Source: CANKHA01 sp035699705
GTDB taxonomy: Bacteria; Pseudomonadota; Alphaproteobacteria; Rhizobiales; Xanthobacteraceae
Length of the DNA stretch: 31,809 nucleotides
NCBI GenBank assembly: GCA_035699705.1
Contig: DASSPI010000135.1
Span: 1-31,809 of the forward strand
Reading direction: 5' to 3'
The position numbers and the translations under genes are program-made. This document shows, piece after piece, positions 15,477 to 23,913 of this stretch. The notes under the pieces were generated by a model. That model ran no database searches. It worked only from the letters and a program-made list of their open reading frames with translations, and was not told the origin of the DNA. Each line of letters starts with the position of its first letter. Within the stretch, counting starts at the first letter, position 1.

Positions 15477-16547
15477 ATGTCTATCACGGACACAGCGGCG
15501 GGACGAATGGCGCCGGCGCCGGCGCAAAGCTTTGGCATCCGCCGCATGCCGCTTCCCGCAGTGCGGTCCAGGCTCCAGCCGGTGGTCTCGTCGGCGCTGC
15601 AAGCCGCCGGCCGGTATATCCGGGACGCCGGGCGGTACTTCCGGGACTGCTGCACCCGGGTTCCGGGGCTTTTGCAGGGCAGCGCGCAAATCCTGGCCCC
15701 GTTGCCCCGGTTTTTGCTCGATGCGCTGAAGTCCGCGGCTTTGGCGGCAAAGCCAAGCCCGGCCCGCTCGCACAAAGCCGCGATCCGCGCCCTGCTGCGA
15801 TCGGACGCCAGCGCCATTTTCGTGCGCGTGCTCACCTATATCGGCGCGCTGGCCGGCCTCGCAGCCACCGCGGCCTATTTCGTCCACGCCACCCCGGCGA
15901 CCGTGGCAAGCGATCCTGCGCCGTCCGTGGAATGGCTCTATGTGGCGAAGCCCTACCCCGCCTTTTCCCTGCCGCTGTCCGAGCTGGCGGAGAGCGGCCA
16001 CGAATACGCGATGCGGCGGCATGCTTCCGGCGGCGGCCGGCAGGACATTCTGAGCTGGGGCGAGCTGGAAGGCACGACGCCGCATCTGCTGGTCGAGATC
16101 TACCGGCCGGTTGCCGAACGCGACGGCTTCGGGGCGCCCGAGCGCGAAATCGCAACGCGGCTTGCAGGCGTCGATGCGGGTTCGATCAAGCCTGCGGGCG
16201 AAATGGAAACCAAATTCGGCGCCGTCTCGCTGGTGGAATTTTCCACCAGATCCGAACGCCAATGCCTCGGCTTCGTGCGCGCCTATGACAATCCGCAACT
16301 GCAGATTTTGGGCTGGCATTGCATCAGCGGCGCCGCGCCGGTGGAACGCGACCTCGCCGCCTGCGCGCTCGATCGGCTTGCGCTGCTGGCAGCGGCAAGC
16401 GAGCCGAAACTGCGCGAATTATTCGCCCGGGCCGAGTTGAAGCGCAATTTCTGCGGGCAACGCAGCCATCTCTATACGCCGACGCCGAAGCTTGGGCCCG
16501 GCGCTCCCCCGGCGGAGATCAAACGCGGCCGCGTCGCCTCGCGCTGA
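15477..16547 (+). CDS. Hypothetical membrane-anchored protein
   Basis: 356 residues. The first 110 or so are basic and Ala/Pro-rich. One transmembrane helix follows (IFVRVLTYIGALAGLAATAA, about 117-139), then a soluble domain of about 210 residues containing EWLYVAKPYPAFSLP, HLLVEIYRPVAERDGFG, GAVSLVEFSTRSERQCLGFV and three further cysteines. The orientation suggests a cytoplasmic N terminus and a periplasmic C-terminal domain. The start ATG 15477 follows a GGGGG/TTTTTT run; an in-frame ATG at 15426 would add a stretch that looks like leader rather than protein. It resembles conserved proteins of unknown function in Bradyrhizobium relatives. It is divergent from asd. Confidence 0.7.
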   Translation: MSITDTAAGRMAPAPAQSFGIRRMPLPAVRSRLQPVVSSALQAAGRYIRDAGRYFRDCCTRVPGLLQGSAQILAPLPRFLLDALKSAALAAKPSPARSHKAAIRALLRSDASAIFVRVLTYIGALAGLAATAAYFVHATPATVASDPAPSVEWLYVAKPYPAFSLPLSELAESGHEYAMRRHASGGGRQDILSWGELEGTTPHLLVEIYRPVAERDGFGAPEREIATRLAGVDAGSIKPAGEMETKFGAVSLVEFSTRSERQCLGFVRAYDNPQLQILGWHCISGAAPVERDLAACALDRLALLAAASEPKLRELFARAELKRNFCGQRSHLYTPTPKLGPGAPPAEIKRGRVASR

Positions 16548-16647
16548 TCCGAGGAAATCTCGCCTATCCGGCTTGTTGCCCTGAACCAAAGGCGGCTAGA
16601 CTGCGTTGTCTTATTGATTTGCATCCCATTGGTTCGACGAGGAAGCC

Positions 16648-16998
16648 ATGCATTTGAAGTCAGCCGCCGCCCTTTGCTTCGGGCTTGTGATCTTCGGCCT
16701 CGCGGCCGCGCCCGCGGATGCGCAGACCAGGCAGCGCGTTGTTGTCGGCGACGGCACCCGCTACATGGAACGCGGTGAAGACGGGCGCGTACGCACCAGG
16801 ATCGTCATCCAGCGGCGCTCTTTCCTCGACGGCGGCACCGAGGTGCTTCCGGGCTCGCAGCGCTATACCGACTACGTTCATCCTTACGGCTCTTCGCCCT
16901 TGAACGTGGTCGAGGGTACCAACATCGGCCGCCTGCGCTGGCCGCTGCCCGGGCCGCTCGACCTGGCCGGCAAGGACAATCCTTATCTGTTCCAGTGA
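16648..16998 (+). CDS. Small exported hypothetical protein
   Basis: 116 residues with a clear signal peptide (HLKSAAALCFGLVIFGLAAA, cleavage near ADAQ). The mature protein of about 90 residues is basic and Gly-rich: RVVVGDGTRYMERGEDGRVR, RIVIQRRSFLDGGTEVLPGS, then PYGSSPLNVVEGTNIGRLRW. GAGGAAG precedes the ATG. Periplasmic location is inferred from the signal; there is no recognisable functional motif. It is closed by the strong terminator at 17017. Confidence 0.75.
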   Translation: MHLKSAAALCFGLVIFGLAAAPADAQTRQRVVVGDGTRYMERGEDGRVRTRIVIQRRSFLDGGTEVLPGSQRYTDYVHPYGSSPLNVVEGTNIGRLRWPLPGPLDLAGKDNPYLFQ

Positions 16999-17016
16999 TC
17001 TGAAATCGGATCGCAG

Positions 17017-17048
17017 AAAAATGGCCGGACATCAGTCCGGCCATTTTT
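17017..17048. terminator. Bidirectional Rho-independent terminator
   Basis: Perfect 14-pair stem AAAAATGGCCGGAC / GTCCGGCCATTTTT with loop ATCA. T-runs are present on both strands, so it can end the plus-strand gene at 16648 and also transcription arriving from leuB on the minus strand. Confidence 0.95.
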
Positions 17049-17074
17049 GTTTGAGATTGGGGACCGGTCTCGAT

Positions 17075-17162
17075 GGTGAGCGACCTCCGTCCGATTTGCT
17101 TCGCAAATCGTCCTTTCCCTTGCGGGGGAGGCTACCCGGAGCTGCCGGGGCGCTCGCTCACC
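17075..17162. repeat. Composite palindrome overlapping the end of leuB
   Basis: Outer arms GGTGAGCGA (17075-17083) and TCGCTCACC (17154-17162) enclose a perfect hairpin GATTTGC-TTC-GCAAATC (17093-17109), a CCTTTCCC-TTGC-GGGGGAGG hairpin and a CCCGG/CCGGG hairpin. The right arm covers the leuB stop codon. The layout (outer stem with inner hairpins) recalls 25839-25968, though the sequences differ. Confidence 0.6.
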
Positions 17163-18270
17163 CCGCCAGCGTCGCGAACTCGCCGACAATCGCCTCGCCC
17201 ATCTGCGTGGTTGAGGCGATGGTGCCGCCCGGTGCGCGGATATCGGCCGTGCGCAGGCCCTTGTCGAGCGTCGCCGCAATCGCCTGATCCAGCAGGTCGG
17301 CTTCCCTGATCATGTTGAAGGAATAGCGCAGCGCCATGCCGAATGACGCCAGCATGGCGATCGGATTGGCCACGCCCTTGCCCGCGATGTCGGGCGCCGA
17401 GCCGTGCACCGGCTCATACATCGCCTTGCGCTTCTTGGTCTTGGCGTCGACCTCGCCGAGCGAAGCGGAGGCCAGCATGCCGAGCGAGCCCGTCAGCATG
17501 GCCGCGACGTCGGACAGCATGTCGCCGAACAGGTTGTCGGTGACGATGACGTCGAACTGTTTCGGGTTGCGCACGAGCTGCATGCCGCCGGCATCCGCCA
17601 GCTGATGCTCCAGCTGCACATCCTTGTATTCGCGCGCATGCACCTGCTCGACCACCTCGTGCCAGAGCACGCCGGTCTTCATCACATTGCGCTTCTCCAT
17701 CGAGGTGACCTTGTTGCGGCGCTTGCGCGCCAGCTCGAAGGCCACGCGCGCGATGCGCTCGATCTCGTAGGTGTCATAGACCTGGGTATCGACCGCGCGC
17801 TTCTGGCCGTTGCCGAGATCGGTGATGGTCTTCGGTTCGCCGAAATAGACCCCGCCGGTCAGCTCGCGCAGGATGACGATGTCGAGGCCTTCGACCAGTT
17901 CGCGCTTGAGGCTGGAGGCGTCCGCCAGCGCCGGATAGACCACCGCCGGACGGATATTGGCGAACAGCGCCAGATCCTTGCGCAGCCGCAGCAGCCCGGC
18001 CTCGGGCCGCGCGTCGTAAGGCACCTTGTCCCATTTCGGCCCGCCCACCGCGCCGAAGATCACCGCGTCGGCCGCCTGCGCCTTGGCCATGGTTTCATCG
18101 GTGATGGCGACGCCATGCGCGTCATAGGCGCAGCCGCCCACCAGCCCATCCTCGGTTTCGAAACGGGCGAGGCCGCTTTTATTCATGAAGTCGATGAGGC
18201 GCTTCACCTCCGCCATGACTTCGGGGCCGATGCCGTCGCCGGCCAGGAGCAGGAGCTTATGGGTCGCCAT
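17158..18270 (-). CDS. leuB: 3-isopropylmalate dehydrogenase
   Basis: NAD-dependent oxidative decarboxylation of 3-isopropylmalate, the third step of leucine synthesis. 370 residues, normal size. Typical segments: LLLLAGDGIGPEVMAEV, GAVGGPKWD, the arginines in RPEAGLLRLRKDL, ELTGGVYFG, the metal-binding DNLFGDMLSDVAAML, and EPVHGSAPDIAGKGVANPIA. ATG 18270 is preferred over an in-frame start at 18294 since GAGG lies just upstream and the protein then begins MATHKLLLL. It runs opposite to leuC/leuD and is separately transcribed, with a family B repeat just upstream. Confidence 0.98.
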   Translation of the reverse strand: MATHKLLLLAGDGIGPEVMAEVKRLIDFMNKSGLARFETEDGLVGGCAYDAHGVAITDETMAKAQAADAVIFGAVGGPKWDKVPYDARPEAGLLRLRKDLALFANIRPAVVYPALADASSLKRELVEGLDIVILRELTGGVYFGEPKTITDLGNGQKRAVDTQVYDTYEIERIARVAFELARKRRNKVTSMEKRNVMKTGVLWHEVVEQVHAREYKDVQLEHQLADAGGMQLVRNPKQFDVIVTDNLFGDMLSDVAAMLTGSLGMLASASLGEVDAKTKKRKAMYEPVHGSAPDIAGKGVANPIAMLASFGMALRYSFNMIREADLLDQAIAATLDKGLRTADIRAPGGTIASTTQMGEAIVGEFATLAG

Positions 18271-18289
18271 GAACTGCCTCGTTCTTTTT

Positions 18290-18384
18290 GTCATGCCCCG
18301 CGCAGGCGGGGCATCCAGTAATCACCGCGAGAGTGGATCGAACCGGCTCGGATTGCTGGATCATCCGCCTTCGCGGATGATGAC
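18290..18384. repeat. Family B palindromic element upstream of leuB
   Basis: 95 bases running from GTCATGCCCCGC to GCGGATGATGAC. The left hairpin is ATGCCCCGC-GCA-GGCGGGGCAT; the right is TCATCCGC-CTTC-GCGGATGA. It aligns along its length with 9754-9851, including CATCCAGTAATCAC against GATCCAGCAACCAC and GATTGCTGGAT against GATTACTGGAT. It sits in the gap between divergent leuB and the NADH dehydrogenase gene, where both promoters must lie. Confidence 0.88.
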
Positions 18385-18493
18385 CGCGTGGGAATGGACG
18401 GATTGCTAAAGCTGGCGGAGGCGCTTGGCAAGGCGACCAAAGTGCGGCTTCCAGCCTCCGCAGCCGCGTCTATGATGGGCGCCGGAGACAGCT

Positions 18494-19795
18494 ATGGCGC
18501 AGCGGCGTCCGCAGGTAGTCATCATCGGGGCCGGCTTCGGCGGGCTGGAGGCGGCCAAGGCGCTGCGCCGCGCGCCGGTGGAGATCACCGTGCTCGACGC
18601 GCACAACCACCATTGCTTCCAGCCCCTGCTCTATCAGGTCGCGACCGCGGCGCTTTCGCCGGCCGAGGTGGCCTGGCCGATCCGGCACATCTTGCGCAGC
18701 GACCGCAATGCCACCGTGCTGATGGCAACAGTGACCGGCATCGACACCGCCGGCCGGCGCGTGCTGACCGCCGCCGCCGGCGCGGTACCCTACGACTTCC
18801 TGATCCTCGCCACCGGCGCCACCCATTCCTATTTCGGGCATGACGAATGGGCGCCGGTCGCGCCCGGCCTAAAGCGCATCGAGGACGCGCTGCATATCCG
18901 CCGCGAATTGCTGATCGCCTTCGAGCAGGCGGAGGTCGCGAGCGATCCCGCGGAGCGGCGGCGGCTTTTGACTTTCGTGATTGTCGGCGGCGGGCCGACC
19001 GGCGTGGAAATGGCCGGAGCCATCGCGGAGATCGCGCGCCATACGCTGGTGAAGGATTTCCGCCGCATCGATCCCTCGACCGCGCGCATCATCCTGCTCG
19101 AAGCCGGCCCGCAAATCCTGCCGGCCATGCCCGAGGACCTGTCGGACTACGCCAAGCGCACGCTGATGCGCATGGGGGTCGAGGTGATGACCTCTACGCG
19201 CGTGACCAAATGCGACGCCGGCGGCGTCGATCTGGAGCGCGGCCGGATCGATTCGCGCACCCTCATCTGGGCGGCCGGCGTGGTGGCCTCGCCGGCCGCG
19301 CTTTGGCTCAACGCGGCGCATGACCGCGCCGGGCGCGTGATCGTCGAAAAGGATCTTTCGGTGACCGGTCACCCGGAGATTTTTGCCATCGGAGACACCG
19401 CGGCGGCGCAGGACGGGAAGGGCCGCCCGGTGCCGGGCATCGCGCCCGCGGCCAAGCAGATGGGCCGTTATGCCGGCAAGCTCGTCGCCGCCCGCATCGC
19501 GGGAACGTCAATGCCGGCGTTCCGCTACCGCCATATGGGCGATCTCGCCACCATCGGCCGGCGCGCGGCCATCGTCAGCTTTCATGGCGTGAAGCTGCGC
19601 GGATTCATCGCCTGGCTGTTCTGGGGCGTGGCGCACATCTATTTCCTGATCGGGCTGAAGAACCGATTCATCGTCGCCTTCACCTGGTTCTGGGATTTCA
19701 TCACCTTCAACCGCGGCGCGCGGCTGATCACCGAGTTCTCGAAGACCGCAGCGTCGCCGCCGGCGCCGGCCGCCGAGCGCCCGCCCGGCGCTTGA
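18494..19795 (+). CDS. ndh: Type II NADH:quinone oxidoreductase
   Basis: Single-subunit flavoenzyme that passes electrons from NADH to quinone without pumping protons. 433 residues. FAD-binding VVIIGAGFGGLEAAKAL at the N terminus, LLYQVATAALSPAEVAWPIR, the NADH-binding VIVGGGPTGVEMAGAIAEI around residue 165, and the second FAD motif EIFAIGDTAA. A C-terminal amphipathic membrane region follows (GFIAWLFWGVAHIYFLIGLK, then FWDFITF). GGAGA lies before ATG 18494. It would add to the quinone chemistry represented by ubiE and ubiB elsewhere in the window, though not in an operon with them. Confidence 0.93.
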   Translation: MAQRRPQVVIIGAGFGGLEAAKALRRAPVEITVLDAHNHHCFQPLLYQVATAALSPAEVAWPIRHILRSDRNATVLMATVTGIDTAGRRVLTAAAGAVPYDFLILATGATHSYFGHDEWAPVAPGLKRIEDALHIRRELLIAFEQAEVASDPAERRRLLTFVIVGGGPTGVEMAGAIAEIARHTLVKDFRRIDPSTARIILLEAGPQILPAMPEDLSDYAKRTLMRMGVEVMTSTRVTKCDAGGVDLERGRIDSRTLIWAAGVVASPAALWLNAAHDRAGRVIVEKDLSVTGHPEIFAIGDTAAAQDGKGRPVPGIAPAAKQMGRYAGKLVAARIAGTSMPAFRYRHMGDLATIGRRAAIVSFHGVKLRGFIAWLFWGVAHIYFLIGLKNRFIVAFTWFWDFITFNRGARLITEFSKTAASPPAPAAERPPGA

Positions 19796-19813
19796 TGCCG
19801 CGAGGCGCAGGCC

Positions 19814-20635
19814 TTACGCGCTGCCCTCGGCCATCCGCGCGAGTTCCTCGCGCCCCTTGATCATGTCCTGCAGCGAGCCGAAGGCGGTCATGTAGTGGCC
19901 CTTGAAGCCCCCGCCCTCGAGGCGGCGGAACAGGTCGGCGAAATCGAGATCCCCTTCGCCCGGCCTGAGGTGAATTTCCTTGCCGTTGCGCCAGCAGTCG
20001 GCCAGCCGCACTTCGTCGCAGCGGTCAAGGTCGAAGGCCTTGAGAAAGCCCTCGACGCCTTCCGGCACGAGATGGGCGTGGTTGACGGTAAAGGCCCAGC
20101 GCAGCCGCGGCGACGTGAGGCGTTCCAGATAATAGCGGGTTTCCTCGACATTATATCCGAGATAGCGCACCTCGGCGTCGGGCGGCTCCTTGTTCATGTT
20201 CTCGAACAGCAGATCGATGCCGAGCTGCTCGGCGCGTTCGCACAGCCGCGCCAACCGCTCGACCGCCGCATCGCGGCGCATCGCGAAATCGCTGGTGAAG
20301 TGAAAGCCGCCATGCACCACCATCCACTCCCCGCCGAGGCGCTTGCACGCCTCCAGATGGCCGAACAGATAACGATCCACCCCCTCGCGCACATGCGGAG
20401 CGACCTCGGCCACGTTCACGGCGGAGAGCGTGTGAATGCCGATGTGGATGCGGTTGTGCTCGCAGGCCCGCCGGATGGCCGCGACGCGTTCGTCGGTCAG
20501 CGTCTCCACCGAATTGGGCGGCACGTCGATCTTCAGATCGAGATAGCGAACCCCGTTTTCGATCGCCGCCTTGATGCCATCTTCGATGCTTGACCGCCGT
20601 CCGATATCCAAGCCGATCCGGTCGCGGATGCTCAT
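19814..20635 (-). CDS. TIM-barrel sugar-phosphate isomerase/epimerase-like protein
   Basis: 273 residues of the xylose-isomerase-like (AP endonuclease family 2) fold. Candidate metal ligands are spread along the barrel as expected: HIGIHTLSAVN, VVHGGFHFTSD, LLFENMNKEPPD, FTVNHAHLVPEG, VRLADCWRNGKEIHLRPGEG with GEGDLDF. Such enzymes isomerise sugars or act on DNA abasic sites; the conserved GEGDLDF ending favours the sugar branch. Substrate unknown. ATG 20635 is preferred to 20662 because AAGAGGG precedes it. It follows the efflux operon in the same direction, 134 bases after the transporter stop. Confidence 0.8.
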   Translation of the reverse strand: MSIRDRIGLDIGRRSSIEDGIKAAIENGVRYLDLKIDVPPNSVETLTDERVAAIRRACEHNRIHIGIHTLSAVNVAEVAPHVREGVDRYLFGHLEACKRLGGEWMVVHGGFHFTSDFAMRRDAAVERLARLCERAEQLGIDLLFENMNKEPPDAEVRYLGYNVEETRYYLERLTSPRLRWAFTVNHAHLVPEGVEGFLKAFDLDRCDEVRLADCWRNGKEIHLRPGEGDLDFADLFRRLEGGGFKGHYMTAFGSLQDMIKGREELARMAEGSA

Positions 20636-20734
20636 GCGCGCCCTCTTCCTGTCATGCCTCAAACAGTTCGCGCGGATGCGCCGCGACCGATGCGAGGCCG
20701 CGATATTATTCTACTAGGAGCGTGGAATCCGGCC

Positions 20735-20740
20735 TGTCAA
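20735..20740 (-). promoter_or_regulatory. Possible -35 box in front of the TIM-barrel gene
   Basis: A perfect TTGACA on the minus strand lies about 95 bases before ATG 20635, with AT-rich TAGTAGAATAATAT 18 or more bases further on. No single -10 fits the usual 17-base spacing well, so this is tentative. Confidence 0.35.
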
Positions 20741-20742
20741 TG

Positions 20743-20762
20743 TCGCGCGCCAAAGCGCGCGA
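20743..20762 (-). terminator. Strong hairpin after the RND transporter gene
   Basis: TCGCGCGC-CAAA-GCGCGCGA is a perfect eight-pair stem eight bases beyond the transporter stop. No T-run follows on the minus strand, so it may protect the 3' end or pause polymerase rather than end transcription by itself. Confidence 0.45.
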
Positions 20763-20769
20763 TCGGCGT

Positions 20770-23700
20770 TCACCGGCGGCTCAAGCCGACAACCCGGCCT
20801 CTGAGCGCTGCAAGGCGGCCCTGCAGCGCCGTGAGCCAGAGGCCGCGCTTGTCGCTGAGCTGGGCGATGGCCATCAGCGCGGCGGGCGTGACGATCAGGG
20901 TCAGCAGCGTCGCAAAGCCAAGACCGAAGACAATCGCGGTCGAGAGGTTGATCCACCACTGGGTCGATGGCGCTCCGATCGTCACTTCGCGCGACAGGAA
21001 CTCGATGTTCATGCCGAAGGCAATCGGCAGCACGCCGAGAATGGCGGTGACCGCGGTCAGCACCACCGGCCGGGCGCGCTCGCGGCAGGTTTCCAGGATC
21101 GCCTCATAGGCGGCCACACCTTCGCGCCGCAGCCGGTCATAGGTATCGATCAGCACGATATTGTTGTTCACGATCACGCCCGCGTTGGCGATGACGCCGA
21201 TGCCGGTCATCACCACGCCGAAGGCCTGACCCATGACCATCAGGCCGAGCAGCACACCGATGGTGGAAAGCACCACCGCCGACAGCACCATGAAGACCGA
21301 GGTGAGCTTGTTGAATTGCGCCAGCAGGATCGCAAAGATCAGGAAGATCGCGGTGCCGAAGGCCTTCAACAGGAAAGCCCCGGCCTTTGCGCGTTCTTCA
21401 TCCTCGCCCTTGAGCTTCCAGGTCACGCCGGGACCGAGATCCATCTGCGCAAGCTCGGCGGCGACCTCCTGCTGCACTTTCGCGCTCTGCACGCCTTCCG
21501 GCACGTTGGCCGAGACGTTCATCACCCGATTGCCGGCCACGCGGTTGATGTAGCCGACGCGGGGCACCGGCATGCGCTCGACGAAATTGCCCACCGGCAC
21601 ATTGCCCGAGGGCATCTGCACGCGCAGTGCGTCGATCTCGTCCAGATTGCGCCGGTCCTGCGGGAAGCGGACGATGATATCGACCGACTTGTCGCTGTCC
21701 GCCGGCCGGTATTCCGTGACTTTCACGCCGTTGGTGACAAGCTGCACGGCGGTGCCGACGGTATTGACGCCCGCGCCGTATTTCGCCGCCTCCGCCTTGT
21801 CGACCGCGAGTTTCCAGTCGATGCCGGGCAGCTGCTGGCCGTCGTCGAGGTCGCGGATATCGGCGCGCTTGCCCAGCATGTCGGCGACCTTGCGCGCCGC
21901 CGCGGGCAAGCCGGCGGGATCGAGCGCCGAAAGCTGCACCCGCACCGGCTTGCCGGTCGGCGGGCCGGCAGGGGGCGAGGTAACTTCCACCAGGATGCCC
22001 GGCAGATCGGCCGTGTCAGCGCGGATGCTGTCCATGATGACATGCGCCTTGTCGCGCGTTTTCCAGTCGGCGAATTCAAACTGAATGACGCCGATGGTGT
22101 CTTCGCTGATGCCGTCCATGCCGCGCGGCTGCTCGCCGGAGCGGGTGTAGACCGTCTGCAACCCTTTCGCCTTCAGCACGCGCTCTTCCACCGCGCGCAC
22201 CTGACGATCCTTCTCTTCCAGCGAGAGATTGCCGCGGCCATGCACGATCACCTGGCCGTAGTCCGGCTCCACGTCGGGGAAGAATTCCACGCCCTTGCCG
22301 AGCTTGCCGTAAGCCACCGGCACGGCGATCAGCAGGAACGCCACCAGGGCGAGGGTCGTGCCGGGGTGCCGCAGGGCCAATTTCACCGTCCGCATGTAGA
22401 AGCCGGTGTCCCGCATGCGCTCGTCCTGCGGGATCGGATTGGCCTTGCCCAGCAAGGAGCCGAGCGTCGGTGTGAAGAACAGCGCCACCGCGAGCGAGGC
22501 CGACAAGGTCGCGATCAGCGTGATCGGCAGGTATTTCATGAACTCGCCGACGATGCCCGGCCAGAACAGCAGCGGCGAGAAGGCGGCGACGCGGGTGGCG
22601 GTGGCCGCGATCACCGGGCCGGACATGCGCTTGGCGGCAAGCGCATAGGCCTGCCGTGCCGGCATGCCTTCCGACATCCGGCGTTCGGCGAATTCGGAAA
22701 CGATGATGGCGTCGTCCACCAGCATGCCGACGGCGAGAATGAGCGAGAATAGCACGACGATGTTGACGGTCAGCCCGGCCATCTGCAGCCCGAGCACGCC
22801 GGCAAGGAACGATGCCGGAATGGCGATGCCGATGAAGAGCGAAGCGCGCGCGCCGAGCGCGAACAGGATGATGATGACCACCAAAAGAACGCCGGTGGCG
22901 ACCGAGTTCTGCAGGTCGCTGAGCATCTGCCGGATGACTTTGGACTTGTCCTGGGTGAAGGACACCTGCACCGCGCTCGGCCAGGTCTCCTTCAGTTTCT
23001 CGACGACATACTTAACGCCGTCGACCGTCTCGATCAGGTTAGCGCCGGTGCGTTTGGAAATTTCGATGGTCATGGCGGGACGGCCGTTCACCCGCGTGAC
23101 GGTGGTCGCGTCCTTGAAAGTCGGCCGCACCTGCGAGATGTCGCCGAGCGTCACTGTTGTGCCCGGCGTGGAAACCACCGGGATTTGCAGCACGTCCTGC
23201 GGCTTTTCGATCAGCGCCGGAACCTTGACGGCGAAGCGGCCGGTCGAGCCCTCCAGAGCGCCGGCGGCCACCAGGGAGTTGGAGGCCTGCGCCACGGCGG
23301 TCAGCTGATCGAGCGACACGCCGTAGCTTTTCATCAGCATGGGCTCGGCGATGATTTCCACCACTTCGTCGCGCGCGCCGCGCAGCTCCGCAGAAAGCAC
23401 GCCCGGCACCTGCTCGAGCGCGTTCTTGGCCGCGCGCGCGATGCGAAGCAGGCTGCGCTCGGGCATATCACCCGCGAGCGCGACCACCAGCACCGGGTAG
23501 AGCGACAGGTTCACCTCCTGGACGATCGGCTCGTCCACGTCCCGCGGCAGGTCGCTCTTGGCATCGTCGACCTTGGCGCGGACGTCCGCCAGCGCCGACT
23601 TCGAATCGAAGCCGGCCTCGAATTCCAGCAGCACATAACCGCCGCCCTCGAAGGCGGTGGAGCGCATTTCCTTGACGTTGGCGACCGATTTCAGCTGGGT

Positions 23701-23907
23701 CTCGACCGGCCGCAGCAACAGCCGCTCGGCGTCTTCCGGGCTGATGCCGCGCTGGGCGAGCTGCACATAGATGATCGGAATCTTGACGTCCGGCTCCGCC
23801 TCCTTCGGGATCGTCACATAGGCGACGAAGCCCGCGAGCAGCAGGAAGGCCAGCAAAGCGATGGTGAGGCGCGCGTGGCTGATCGCGTAATCGATGAGTT
23901 TCGACAT
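20770..23907 (-). CDS. RND-family efflux transporter (AcrB/HAE1-like)
   Basis: Proton-driven inner-membrane pump, 1045 residues, the usual length. It has the double-repeat layout: TM1 (LTIALLAFLLLAGFVAY), a large periplasmic loop beginning EAEPDVKIPIIYV, then TM2-6 with the proton-relay motif GMLVDDAIIVSEFA in TM4. A second half follows with a new loop (EFFPDVEPDYGQVIVHGRG) and TM8-12, including IGVIANAGVIVNNNIVLIDT. It starts six bases after the adaptor gene and is the last gene of the tetR-adaptor-pump operon. No outer-membrane channel is encoded here, so a TolC-type partner must come from elsewhere. Substrates cannot be predicted. Confidence 0.95.
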   Translation of the reverse strand: MSKLIDYAISHARLTIALLAFLLLAGFVAYVTIPKEAEPDVKIPIIYVQLAQRGISPEDAERLLLRPVETQLKSVANVKEMRSTAFEGGGYVLLEFEAGFDSKSALADVRAKVDDAKSDLPRDVDEPIVQEVNLSLYPVLVVALAGDMPERSLLRIARAAKNALEQVPGVLSAELRGARDEVVEIIAEPMLMKSYGVSLDQLTAVAQASNSLVAAGALEGSTGRFAVKVPALIEKPQDVLQIPVVSTPGTTVTLGDISQVRPTFKDATTVTRVNGRPAMTIEISKRTGANLIETVDGVKYVVEKLKETWPSAVQVSFTQDKSKVIRQMLSDLQNSVATGVLLVVIIILFALGARASLFIGIAIPASFLAGVLGLQMAGLTVNIVVLFSLILAVGMLVDDAIIVSEFAERRMSEGMPARQAYALAAKRMSGPVIAATATRVAAFSPLLFWPGIVGEFMKYLPITLIATLSASLAVALFFTPTLGSLLGKANPIPQDERMRDTGFYMRTVKLALRHPGTTLALVAFLLIAVPVAYGKLGKGVEFFPDVEPDYGQVIVHGRGNLSLEEKDRQVRAVEERVLKAKGLQTVYTRSGEQPRGMDGISEDTIGVIQFEFADWKTRDKAHVIMDSIRADTADLPGILVEVTSPPAGPPTGKPVRVQLSALDPAGLPAAARKVADMLGKRADIRDLDDGQQLPGIDWKLAVDKAEAAKYGAGVNTVGTAVQLVTNGVKVTEYRPADSDKSVDIIVRFPQDRRNLDEIDALRVQMPSGNVPVGNFVERMPVPRVGYINRVAGNRVMNVSANVPEGVQSAKVQQEVAAELAQMDLGPGVTWKLKGEDEERAKAGAFLLKAFGTAIFLIFAILLAQFNKLTSVFMVLSAVVLSTIGVLLGLMVMGQAFGVVMTGIGVIANAGVIVNNNIVLIDTYDRLRREGVAAYEAILETCRERARPVVLTAVTAILGVLPIAFGMNIEFLSREVTIGAPSTQWWINLSTAIVFGLGFATLLTLIVTPAALMAIAQLSDKRGLWLTALQGRLAALRGRVVGLSRR

Positions 23908-23913
23908 CTTGGC

